64,000 nucleotides of DNA from Flagellimonas aquimarina (GTDB lineage Bacteria; Bacteroidota; Bacteroidia; Flavobacteriales; Flavobacteriaceae): the NCBI RefSeq assembly GCF_003149745.1, contig NZ_QGEG01000002.1, positions 372,001 through 436,000 on the forward strand. The letters are read 5' to 3'. Below, piece by piece: positions 1 to 6,507 of this stretch. A program made the position numbers and the translations under genes. Position 1 is the stretch's first letter; the number at the start of each line of letters is the position of its first letter. The notes under the pieces were generated by a model. That model had not been told where the DNA came from and searched no databases. It was given only the letters and a program-made list of their open reading frames with translations.

Positions 1-66
1 TTGCAACGGCGCATTTTTTTCATCGTCCTTAATACAAACGACCAAAATACCAAATAACAGCTGCCC

Positions 67-609
67 ATGTTTCAAATTGAACTGGTAGAACAATGCAAGA
101 CTAACGACCGAAAGGCACAATTGAAGCTCTACAAGCAATATTGTGACGGCATGTTCTGTGTAGCGATGCGTTTTTTAAAAAATCCAGATGATGCGGAAGA
201 TGTATTGCAAGAATCATTCATCAAGGCGTTCCAAAGGATAGATCAGTTTAAGGGAGAAGTAACATTTGGCGCTTGGTTAAAAAGAATTGTAGTGAACAGA
301 AGTATTGATTTTTTAAAATCAAAACATCAAAAAACCGTGGAGTTGAATGAAGGGTATTTACATCTTGCTGAGGATGAAGACTGGACTGTAGAAGATGGTA
401 TCACTATTGAACAAGTAAAAATGGCAATTGAAGAATTACCGGACAAGTATAAATATGTTGTGAAATTATTTCTTTTAGAAGGTTATGACCATGGTGAAAT
501 TGCACAAATACTGGAAATTTCTGATACTGCATCCAGAACAAGGTTATTGAGAGGAAAAGCAAGGTTAAAAGAAACACTTAAAGACAAAGCTTATGGCACA
601 GGATCTTAG
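67..609 (+). CDS. ECF-type RNA polymerase sigma factor
   Basis: This 180-residue protein has the length and layout of an extracytoplasmic function sigma-70 factor. Region 2 spans about residues 14-80 and contains the conserved helix DAEDVLQESFIKAF near residue 42. Region 4 spans about residues 115-165 and ends in a helix-turn-helix (HGEIAQILEISDTASRTRL) that would read the -35 element. It directs core RNA polymerase to a small regulon. The next gene starts 17 nt inside its 3' end and encodes a single-pass membrane protein placed where the anti-sigma factor normally lies, so membrane sequestration is the likely control. The regulon cannot be told from the sequence. The family call is firm; the particular ECF group is not assigned. 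Confidence 0.93.
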   Translation: MFQIELVEQCKTNDRKAQLKLYKQYCDGMFCVAMRFLKNPDDAEDVLQESFIKAFQRIDQFKGEVTFGAWLKRIVVNRSIDFLKSKHQKTVELNEGYLHLAEDEDWTVEDGITIEQVKMAIEELPDKYKYVVKLFLLEGYDHGEIAQILEISDTASRTRLLRGKARLKETLKDKAYGTGS

Positions 610-1186
610 AGAATTGTTTGAAAAGGAACGTGAGCAGATCACTCACAAAATTAAAAGTGGACATGAAAATCGTTTCCTGTCCAAATTGGAAGTGGAAATG
701 CCGACTGAGAAAAAGTCCAGTTCTCTTATGTGGTTGTCCATTGCAGCATCTGTAGTTGTGATTGTTGGGTTGGGACTTTACTTTTTTTCTTCCACTGATC
801 ATGTAGGAACAAATTCAAACCCCACAGTGGTCGAAAACAATACTTCAAAAGAAGTACAAGAAACCATTTCTCTGGGTGATCTTTCTCCAGACTTGAAGAA
901 AATAGAAAGCTATTATGTTACCAATATTAATTTAGAACTGTCTGATTTGGAGTTTACCGGAGACAATAAAGTGATAATAGACGGCTATATGGAAAGACTT
1001 GGGGAACTTGACAAAGAGTACAATAGATTGAATATTGAACTTAATGAGATTGGGCCCAATGACCAGACTATAACGGCACTGGTTAAAAACCTGCAACTAA
1101 GATTACAGTTATTACAAAAATTAAAAACAAAGTTGAATCAATTAAAATCATCAAAAAATGAACAGAAATCATCAAATATTGTTTAA
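593..1186 (+). CDS. putative membrane-anchored anti-sigma factor
   Basis: This 197-residue protein has a charged cytoplasmic N-terminus of about 44 residues, one hydrophobic membrane segment at about residues 45-66, and a periplasmic part that ends in a Leu/Lys-rich predicted coiled coil (about 130-190). The N-terminal motif KSGHENRFLSKL is like the start of many flavobacterial anti-sigma proteins. The start codon lies 17 nt inside the sigma gene, which suggests translational coupling and a stoichiometric pair. The end overlaps the next gene by 29 nt. No enzymatic domain is visible. The anti-sigma role is inferred from position and topology, not from a recognised zinc-binding anti-sigma domain, since no HxxxCxxC motif is present. 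Confidence 0.7.
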   Translation: MAQDLRELFEKEREQITHKIKSGHENRFLSKLEVEMPTEKKSSSLMWLSIAASVVVIVGLGLYFFSSTDHVGTNSNPTVVENNTSKEVQETISLGDLSPDLKKIESYYVTNINLELSDLEFTGDNKVIIDGYMERLGELDKEYNRLNIELNEIGPNDQTITALVKNLQLRLQLLQKLKTKLNQLKSSKNEQKSSNIV

Positions 1187-2627
1187 TGTCTTTCTTTTTA
1201 CCATGGGGAGCATTATCTGCTATGGCCAAGAAAAATCTAAGACATACAAGGAGACTTTTAATGTAGGCAAAGATGCCGTATTGAACATTGATACCAGCCA
1301 TGCCGATATAGAATTTGAAACTTGGGACAAAAATCAAGTGGAAATTACTGCTACAGTTGAACTGGAAGAAGCGACAGATGAAGAAGCCAAGTCTTATTTT
1401 GAAAAAGACGCCATTAAAATTGTAGGAAACAGTAAAGAAATCACGGTAAGTACTGCAGGAGTAAATTTTGGAAATTCATTTGATTTTAGAGATTTGGACA
1501 TTGTGATTCCAGATGTGTCTTTTGTAGAGCCGCTCTTTGAAAGCTTAAGAATTCCGGAATTGCCAGAACTGGAAGCTGTTCCAAGAGTCCCGGAAGTGTT
1601 TGTAATTCCAGAATTACCGCCCATGCCTCCAATACCTTTTGTCCAGTTTGATTACGACAAGTACAAAAAGGATGGGGACAAATATCTTAAGGAATGGAAA
1701 AAAGATTTTGACAAAAACTTTGATAAAGAGTATAAAGACCGTTTTGAGGAGTGGAGCGAAGAAGTGGAGCAGAGGGCTGAGGAGAGAGAGAGAGAAATTC
1801 AAGAAAGACAAGAGGAAAGACAGAAACTTTTGGAAGAACGCAATGCCCTGCGCAAAGAAGCACGCGCTGTTCGGAACGAGGCTAGAATGCAAAGGGATGA
1901 GGCTAGGGCAGTAAGAAATGAGGCTAGGCACGAGGCAAGATCAGAAAGGTCCTTTACAATCACGAGGGACACTGATTCTGATACATTTTACTTTTCCTCA
2001 GATGGAGAGAATAAAAAATATAAGGTAAAAAAGAGCATAAAAATAAAGATGCCCAAATCGGTTAAACTAAAAATGAACGTTAGGCATGGAGAGGTGAAAT
2101 TGGCCGCTAACACCAAAAACATTAATGCAAGCTTGTCTTACGCAAGCTTGCATGCTTCTACCATTGATGGTGATCGAACAGACATAAGAGCATCATATTC
2201 GCCAGTGGTTGTTCAGAAATGGAATTTAGGGCAGCTAAAAACGGATTATTCAGATTTGGTCAATTTAAAAGAAGTGAAAGAACTTAAATTAAATGCTATT
2301 TCTTCTAACGTAGTCATTGATCATTTAGAGGGCAAGGTATTTGTCACCAATAACCTTGGTGATCTAAATATAAACTCTATATCCGATAACTTTTCCATCA
2401 TTGATATTACTGTGGAGAATGGAGAGGTTAATTGTAAAATTCCCTCAACTCCGTTTTCTGTGTATGTTAATGAAATAGCTTCAGAATTTAAATATCCTAA
2501 AGTTCTTGCAATTGGCTCATCAGATCACTATGGCGCTATTGTTCATAAAGGTTATCATATCAATAATAAACAGGGTAAATCCATCAAGATCAACTCTAAA
2601 TACAGCGAAGTAGTTTTACAAGAATAA
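1158..2627 (+). CDS. secreted protein with charged helical region and DUF4097-like beta region
   Basis: The 489-residue product begins with a signal peptide (about residues 1-24, ending near CYGQ). A first beta-rich section to about residue 100 is followed by a Pro/Glu-rich stretch (about 120-165), a very charged helical section (about 170-265) with repeated EAR and RNEAR units, and a C-terminal beta-rich section (about 290-489) resembling the repetitive strands of DUF4097 adhesin-like proteins. It overlaps the membrane anti-sigma-like gene by 29 nt, so the three genes are almost certainly one transcript. It could be the envelope sensor or the output of that sigma system. Family assignment of the C-terminal part is tentative; the function is unknown. 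Confidence 0.72.
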   Translation: MNRNHQILFNVFLFTMGSIICYGQEKSKTYKETFNVGKDAVLNIDTSHADIEFETWDKNQVEITATVELEEATDEEAKSYFEKDAIKIVGNSKEITVSTAGVNFGNSFDFRDLDIVIPDVSFVEPLFESLRIPELPELEAVPRVPEVFVIPELPPMPPIPFVQFDYDKYKKDGDKYLKEWKKDFDKNFDKEYKDRFEEWSEEVEQRAEEREREIQERQEERQKLLEERNALRKEARAVRNEARMQRDEARAVRNEARHEARSERSFTITRDTDSDTFYFSSDGENKKYKVKKSIKIKMPKSVKLKMNVRHGEVKLAANTKNINASLSYASLHASTIDGDRTDIRASYSPVVVQKWNLGQLKTDYSDLVNLKEVKELKLNAISSNVVIDHLEGKVFVTNNLGDLNINSISDNFSIIDITVENGEVNCKIPSTPFSVYVNEIASEFKYPKVLAIGSSDHYGAIVHKGYHINNKQGKSIKINSKYSEVVLQE

Positions 2628-2669
2628 AGGTTATTTAAGTATTAAAGTCCCAAAAACATCAATATTGAT

Positions 2670-2789
2670 TCATCCCTGATTCTTATCTTCTCTAGAAACA
2701 AATACGGATCCTATAAAGTTTTCTTTCACCGCACCAGTATCATTATCACCATAGTCTTCGGCAAAACTTATGGGTTTTTGCATCGCCAT
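2670..2789 (-). CDS. possible 39-residue protein downstream of msrA
   Basis: An ATG-to-TGA frame of 39 codons starts 19 nt after the msrA stop codon on the same strand. It reads as a hydrophilic acidic peptide with the motif FAEDYGDNDTGAVKENF, whose composition looks protein-like rather than random. There is no signal peptide or membrane segment. It fills most of the space between msrA and the convergent gene upstream. I do not recognise it. It may be a genuine small operon member, a remnant of a longer gene, or chance. Confidence 0.33.
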   Translation of the reverse strand: MAMQKPISFAEDYGDNDTGAVKENFIGSVFVSREDKNQG

Positions 2790-2808
2790 AAGAAACTTCC
2801 TCTACGTA

Positions 2809-3492
2809 TTAATGTGATCCCTCTTTCAAATAAGATTTGAAATTTTCCTTAAACCTATTGTACCTTGGAATTGACACGTTTCTTATATAGGAGTTGTTTG
2901 GGTTTCTTTTTTCAAAGTCTTGATGATAGTCTTCTGCTTTGTAAAAAACATCGAATTCCTTAACCTGTGTAACAATAGGACGGTCGTACACCCCTTTGGA
3001 TTCTAAAAGAGTCATATAGTTCGTTATGATTTTCTTTTCTGCAGCGTTTTTATAAAAAGCAATGGAACGATATTGAGCCCCACTATCAGGTCCTTGTCTA
3101 TTTAATGAGGTAGGGTCGTGAGAACCAAAAAACACTTGGACCAATTTGGTAAAGGATATAACCTCTGGGTCATAAAACACTTCTACTGCTTCTGCATGTC
3201 TGGTACGTCCATAAGCCACTTGCTCATAGGTGGGGTTTTTCTCAGTTCCACCGGAATAACCGGAAACGACTTCCTTAACGCCTTTTACACTCTCAAAAAT
3301 GGCTTCTACACACCAAAAACAACCACTTGCAAAATAAGCAGTCTCGTATTCTTGCAATACTTCAGAAGAGAGTTCAATTTTTTCTATGGCTTCTTGCTGT
3401 GCAAGAACGGGTTTAATTGAGGTATTTTTGGGTTGACAGCTTGCGGATGCCAACAAAACAGATACTAAAAAGGTAATTGTTGCTATCTTCAT
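2809..3492 (-). CDS. msrA: peptide-methionine (S)-S-oxide reductase, probable lipoprotein
   Basis: MsrA reduces the S-epimer of methionine sulfoxide in proteins. The catalytic motif GCFWC is present near residue 60 from the chosen start, followed by the family motifs VVSGYSGG, YEQV and the HDPTSLNRQGPDSGAQYRS region. The chosen ATG at 3492 gives a compact signal sequence ending LLASASC, so the mature protein is probably a periplasmic lipoprotein; a longer frame starts at 3519 but adds only polar residues before the signal. It repairs oxidised envelope proteins, likely with thioredoxin-like reductants delivered across the membrane. It is transcribed away from the M23-domain gene at 3580. Identity is clear; the lipid anchor is an inference. 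Confidence 0.95.
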   Translation of the reverse strand: MKIATITFLVSVLLASASCQPKNTSIKPVLAQQEAIEKIELSSEVLQEYETAYFASGCFWCVEAIFESVKGVKEVVSGYSGGTEKNPTYEQVAYGRTRHAEAVEVFYDPEVISFTKLVQVFFGSHDPTSLNRQGPDSGAQYRSIAFYKNAAEKKIITNYMTLLESKGVYDRPIVTQVKEFDVFYKAEDYHQDFEKRNPNNSYIRNVSIPRYNRFKENFKSYLKEGSH

Positions 3493-3579
3493 TTTGGTTT
3501 TAGTATTTAGTTGCATCAAGATAAGAAGTATTACTTGTGTAGCTGTTAAAAATTGTTAATCATCAATGTTTTGTGCATA

Positions 3580-4260
3580 ATGAATAGATTGGAAACATTC
3601 CTCCAAGAATATGATTCTGGCTCTATATCCATATTGGGTTCAGATATACCCCTTACGGATTATTGTCTAATAGACTTATCTTCAAACAATAAGAGTTTAG
3701 AAAGATTTGATATTACTTCGTCTGACTCCTGTCAAGAATATATAAATGAAGTTCTAAAAGACAAAAATGCAACCGTGGCTTTTGGCGGATATTTGGAACA
3801 GAGGTCATTATATGCCAAATCTGAACGTTTTCTTAGCACAGGCCAACGCAATATACATTTAGGTATGGATTTTTGGTGCAAGGCAGGTACTAAGGTGATT
3901 ACTCCAATAGAAGGAAAAGTTCATAGTTTTAAAAACAATTGTGATATTGGGAATTATGGCCCCACCATAGTTTTGGAGCATGATTTAAGAGGAATTACCT
4001 TTTACACACTTTATGGTCACCTTTCTTTAGAGTCGATAGAGGGACTTCAAATAGGTATGAAGTTTAAAAGAGGGCAAATGCTTGCAACTTTGGGGACTCC
4101 AGATATTAATGTGAACTATGCCCCGCATTTACATTTTCAATTAATATCAGATTTACAGGGGTGCCTAGGCGATTATCCTGGGGTATCTTCTAAGAACGAT
4201 TTAGATTTTTATCGGAAAAACTGCCCAAATCCCAACCTTTTATTGAAACTCTCTTTTTAA
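3580..4260 (+). CDS. stand-alone M23 metallopeptidase-fold protein without signal peptide
   Basis: This protein of about 226 residues carries the LytM/M23 zinc signature: HLGMD supplies the first His and Asp, and HLHF the later His pair, with the TLYGHLS strand between. The chosen ATG at 3580 begins MNRLETFL; an upstream TTG frame at 3553 is less plausible. No signal peptide or membrane segment is visible, unlike most M23 cell-wall hydrolases. The C-terminal CPNPNLLL motif resembles the M23-like domain I recall in multidomain proteins that combine a phosphotransferase-like domain and a class III aminotransferase. The substrate is unknown and could be cytoplasmic. Family membership is well supported; the localisation is inferred from the missing signal. 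Confidence 0.86.
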   Translation: MNRLETFLQEYDSGSISILGSDIPLTDYCLIDLSSNNKSLERFDITSSDSCQEYINEVLKDKNATVAFGGYLEQRSLYAKSERFLSTGQRNIHLGMDFWCKAGTKVITPIEGKVHSFKNNCDIGNYGPTIVLEHDLRGITFYTLYGHLSLESIEGLQIGMKFKRGQMLATLGTPDINVNYAPHLHFQLISDLQGCLGDYPGVSSKNDLDFYRKNCPNPNLLLKLSF

Positions 4261-4309
4261 AACATCGATGAAATGCACGTGGAATCGATAGGGTGTTTTT
4301 GACCTTAAA

Positions 4310-4339
4310 AACGTTTGTCGAGGATAAAATACACTTTAT
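4310..4339 (+). promoter_or_regulatory. candidate LytTR-type direct repeat
   Basis: AACGTTTGT at 4310-4318 and ACACTTTAT at 4331-4339 are spaced by 12 nt. The first matches the published LytTR/AgrA-type consensus (W-M-M-GTT-N-R-K) fully and the second at eight of nine positions. A 21-nt repeat period fits binding on one face of the helix. It lies about 100 nt upstream of the small secreted protein gene. No LytTR regulator is encoded in this window. Confidence 0.35.
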
Positions 4340-4442
4340 CTGAAAAAGGTTCCCACACCGAAAAAAAAAGAAGGTTAAACGAGTTAAATCCAGGCTACAT
4401 AGCATGTGAGGGTACATTTACATTGTAATAAAAACCCAAGTC

Positions 4443-4670
4443 ATGAAAGCAATTTTAACCATCATCGCAATAATCTTCTTCGGAACTCTAGCAATGGCAC
4501 AAGACACTGCTAAGGAAGTAAAAGTTGAAACTATTGCTATGGGTGTTGAATTGAATATTGAAATTCAGGAAACAGAAACTGAAGTTGCTAGACTTTATAT
4601 GTTCAAAAATTCTAGGATTAAAAAAGAGCTTTCTTTTAGAACTAAAAGAAACAAATCTAAATTGGCTTAA
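4443..4670 (+). CDS. small secreted protein of unknown function
   Basis: This 75-residue protein has a clear signal peptide (about residues 1-19, cleavage after LAMA before QDTAKE). The mature part is about 56 residues, acidic in the first half (VETIAMGVELNIEIQETETE) and strongly basic at the end (RIKKELSFRTKRNKSKLA). No known domain is recognised. A candidate LytTR-type direct repeat lies about 100 nt upstream. A second tiny membrane protein gene begins 2 nt after its stop codon, so the two are probably one transcript. It could be an exported regulatory or structural peptide. The gene call is supported by the signal peptide and codon pattern; the role is unknown. Confidence 0.75.
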   Translation: MKAILTIIAIIFFGTLAMAQDTAKEVKVETIAMGVELNIEIQETETEVARLYMFKNSRIKKELSFRTKRNKSKLA

Positions 4671-4672
4671 TC

Positions 4673-4819
4673 ATGATTATGGGAATAGCTATTCCACTTG
4701 CTCTATTTTTTAGTACTGCGTTTGTTATTGCATCCGTGGCTTTTTCATTTCGAAAAAAAAAAGATTCGGACAACACATCAAAGAAAATGGGCCATTTTAA
4801 CCAAAATGACCCACTTTAA
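4673..4819 (+). CDS. 48-residue single-pass membrane protein
   Basis: An ATG frame starts 2 nt after the stop of the preceding small secreted protein gene. It encodes MIMGIAIPLALFFSTAFVIA, a membrane segment of about 25 residues, followed by a basic RKKKDSD stretch and a short polar tail. The tight spacing and the clear positive-inside pattern argue for a real gene. The last codons overlap a hairpin at 4790-4813. I do not recognise a family. It may work with the secreted peptide encoded just upstream. Confidence 0.6.
   Translation: MIMGIAIPLALFFSTAFVIASVAFSFRKKKDSDNTSKKMGHFNQNDPL
4790..4813. terminator. hairpin at the end of the small-gene pair
   Basis: GGGCCATTTT and AAAATGACCC form a 10-bp stem with one mismatch around an AACC loop, inside the last codons of the 48-residue gene. 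No strong T-run follows on the plus strand, so it may be an attenuator or a protective 3' structure rather than a standard terminator. Confidence 0.35.
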
Positions 4820-4922
4820 CACTTAATCGGAAAAAACTGTAACGGGGCGATATTTAAGTGGTTCTTGGAACAGTTAGAATATTTTTGCCCATCTTAACCT
4901 TTAAACCTCTAAAATATGTACG

Positions 4923-6500
4923 CTATTTTAATCCCGGTTGCTTTATTTTGTAGTTTAATTTTTGTTTCTGCTGCTGTACTGTTGTTTTTACGTCTTGCAG
5001 AAGTGCCTTCGCGTCGTAAATAACACCATCTTTAATGGTGTAGGTAACACCTCCCACACGAACAACTTCATTGTCTTCCGTTAATTTAACGGCCCCAGTT
5101 CCGTACAAAACTTTTAAGTTTTTAAGTGGGTTTTCTGATACTACCACAAAATCTGCCAATTTCCCTACTTCTACTGTTCCAATTTTATCAGCCATTCCCA
5201 AGGCTTCTGCACCGTTTAAGGTTGATGATCTAATAATTTCCAGAGGGTGGAAGCCGGCTTCTCGAAGCAATTCCATTTCTCTGATATATGCAAAACCATA
5301 CAATTGGAAGATAAATCCAGAATCTGATCCAGTGGTCACTCTACCACCTCTGTTCTTGTATTCGTTAATAAATGTCATCCAAAGTTTATAGTTCTCTCTC
5401 CATGCCACTTCTTGCTCGGTACCCCAATCATGCCAATAGGAACCATGGGAGATTTTACTAGGTTGATAAAAGTCCCACAGGGAGGGTAATGTATAATCTT
5501 CATGCCATTCTGCCCTTCTTGCCCTATGTAAGTCACGACTGGCCTCATAGATATTAAAAGTTGGGTCAAGCGTAAAATCCAAACTTATTAGCTCATCCAT
5601 GACTTTGTTCCAATGATCAGAATAGGGCTTGGCGGCTTGTTTCCATAATTTTCCGGCTTCTTCAAACCTATGCTGTTCATTTTGGTAGTTGTAACCTAGA
5701 GGATAGTTTTGAACCGTTCTATCTTCAAACAAAGCCTCAGGTAAGCCATACCAATGCTCCATGCTTGTTAGCCCTGCTCTTGCTGAATGCAATACATTCC
5801 ATCGAGCAACATCCAATTGTGCATGGTGGCATGCGGAACGCAGCCCTAGTTTTTTGTTTTCGTCCAAGGCCGCCGCCATTATTTCTGGGGCTGCCCCAAA
5901 GAACTTAATGCCATCTGCACCTCTCTCGGCATTGGCCCTAACCCATTTTCTTGCCTGGGCGGGAGTGCTAATAGGTGCATCATTCAAAGGATTAAAATCT
6001 TTTGTTTTTTGCCCAAAACCTGTATATGCAAAGATTCTAGGTGCTATGATCTCATTTTTTGCGCTTTTTCGCTTCAAGTCCAAAGTCCAGTCGACCCCGC
6101 GCCCACTAGGTTCCCTAACGGTGGTGATTCCATGGCTCATCCATAGTTTAAAAACATAATCATAATCCGCCCCCTGTGCTATTCCTCCAATATGGCCGTG
6201 CATGTCCACAAAACCAGGTAAAAGGTACATGCCATTGCAATCAAGCTCTTTTCCTCCAGGTTTTAACTTGGGTCTTTTAGAATCATCTATTTTAACGCCA
6301 GGGTAACCTACCACCTGTATTTTTACAATTTTGTTGTTCTCGACCACTATATCAATTGGGCCGCGAGGTGGTGCACCATTTCCGTTGATCAGCGTAACAC
6401 CTCTAATAATAAGTTGAGGAAAAGGACCTTCACTCATTTTTTCCTGTCCATTACTGAAAAGAAATTGGAAAAGAAATAAAAAACAAAGTAATTTTTTCAT
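4923..6500 (-). CDS. secreted amidohydrolase-family protein
   Basis: This 525-residue protein starts with a signal peptide (FLFLFQFLFSNGQ) and has the amidohydrolase superfamily layout. The first metal motif GFVDMHGHIGG is near residue 100, later metal or catalytic positions are seen in CHHAQLD, SMEHWYG and TTGSDSGF, and the composite beta-sandwich closes at the C-terminus (MADKIGTVEVGKLADFVVV). All expected metal ligands look intact, in contrast to two relatives at 53-57 kb. It probably hydrolyses an amide or peptide-derived bond in the periplasm, like the prolidase and imidazolonepropionase-like branches. It lies 7 nt behind the M14 peptidase gene and is likely cotranscribed, suggesting joint peptide breakdown. 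The exact substrate is not predictable. Confidence 0.9.
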   Translation of the reverse strand: MKKLLCFLFLFQFLFSNGQEKMSEGPFPQLIIRGVTLINGNGAPPRGPIDIVVENNKIVKIQVVGYPGVKIDDSKRPKLKPGGKELDCNGMYLLPGFVDMHGHIGGIAQGADYDYVFKLWMSHGITTVREPSGRGVDWTLDLKRKSAKNEIIAPRIFAYTGFGQKTKDFNPLNDAPISTPAQARKWVRANAERGADGIKFFGAAPEIMAAALDENKKLGLRSACHHAQLDVARWNVLHSARAGLTSMEHWYGLPEALFEDRTVQNYPLGYNYQNEQHRFEEAGKLWKQAAKPYSDHWNKVMDELISLDFTLDPTFNIYEASRDLHRARRAEWHEDYTLPSLWDFYQPSKISHGSYWHDWGTEQEVAWRENYKLWMTFINEYKNRGGRVTTGSDSGFIFQLYGFAYIREMELLREAGFHPLEIIRSSTLNGAEALGMADKIGTVEVGKLADFVVVSENPLKNLKVLYGTGAVKLTEDNEVVRVGGVTYTIKDGVIYDAKALLQDVKTTVQQQKQKLNYKIKQPGLK

Positions 6501-6507
6501 AAGTATA

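Noticed and set aside
2127-2150. GCAAGCTTG repeated twice 6 nt apart
   Set aside because: It lies inside a coding region and is a chance product of two similar codons for repeated Ala-Ser-Leu residues; no element borders it.
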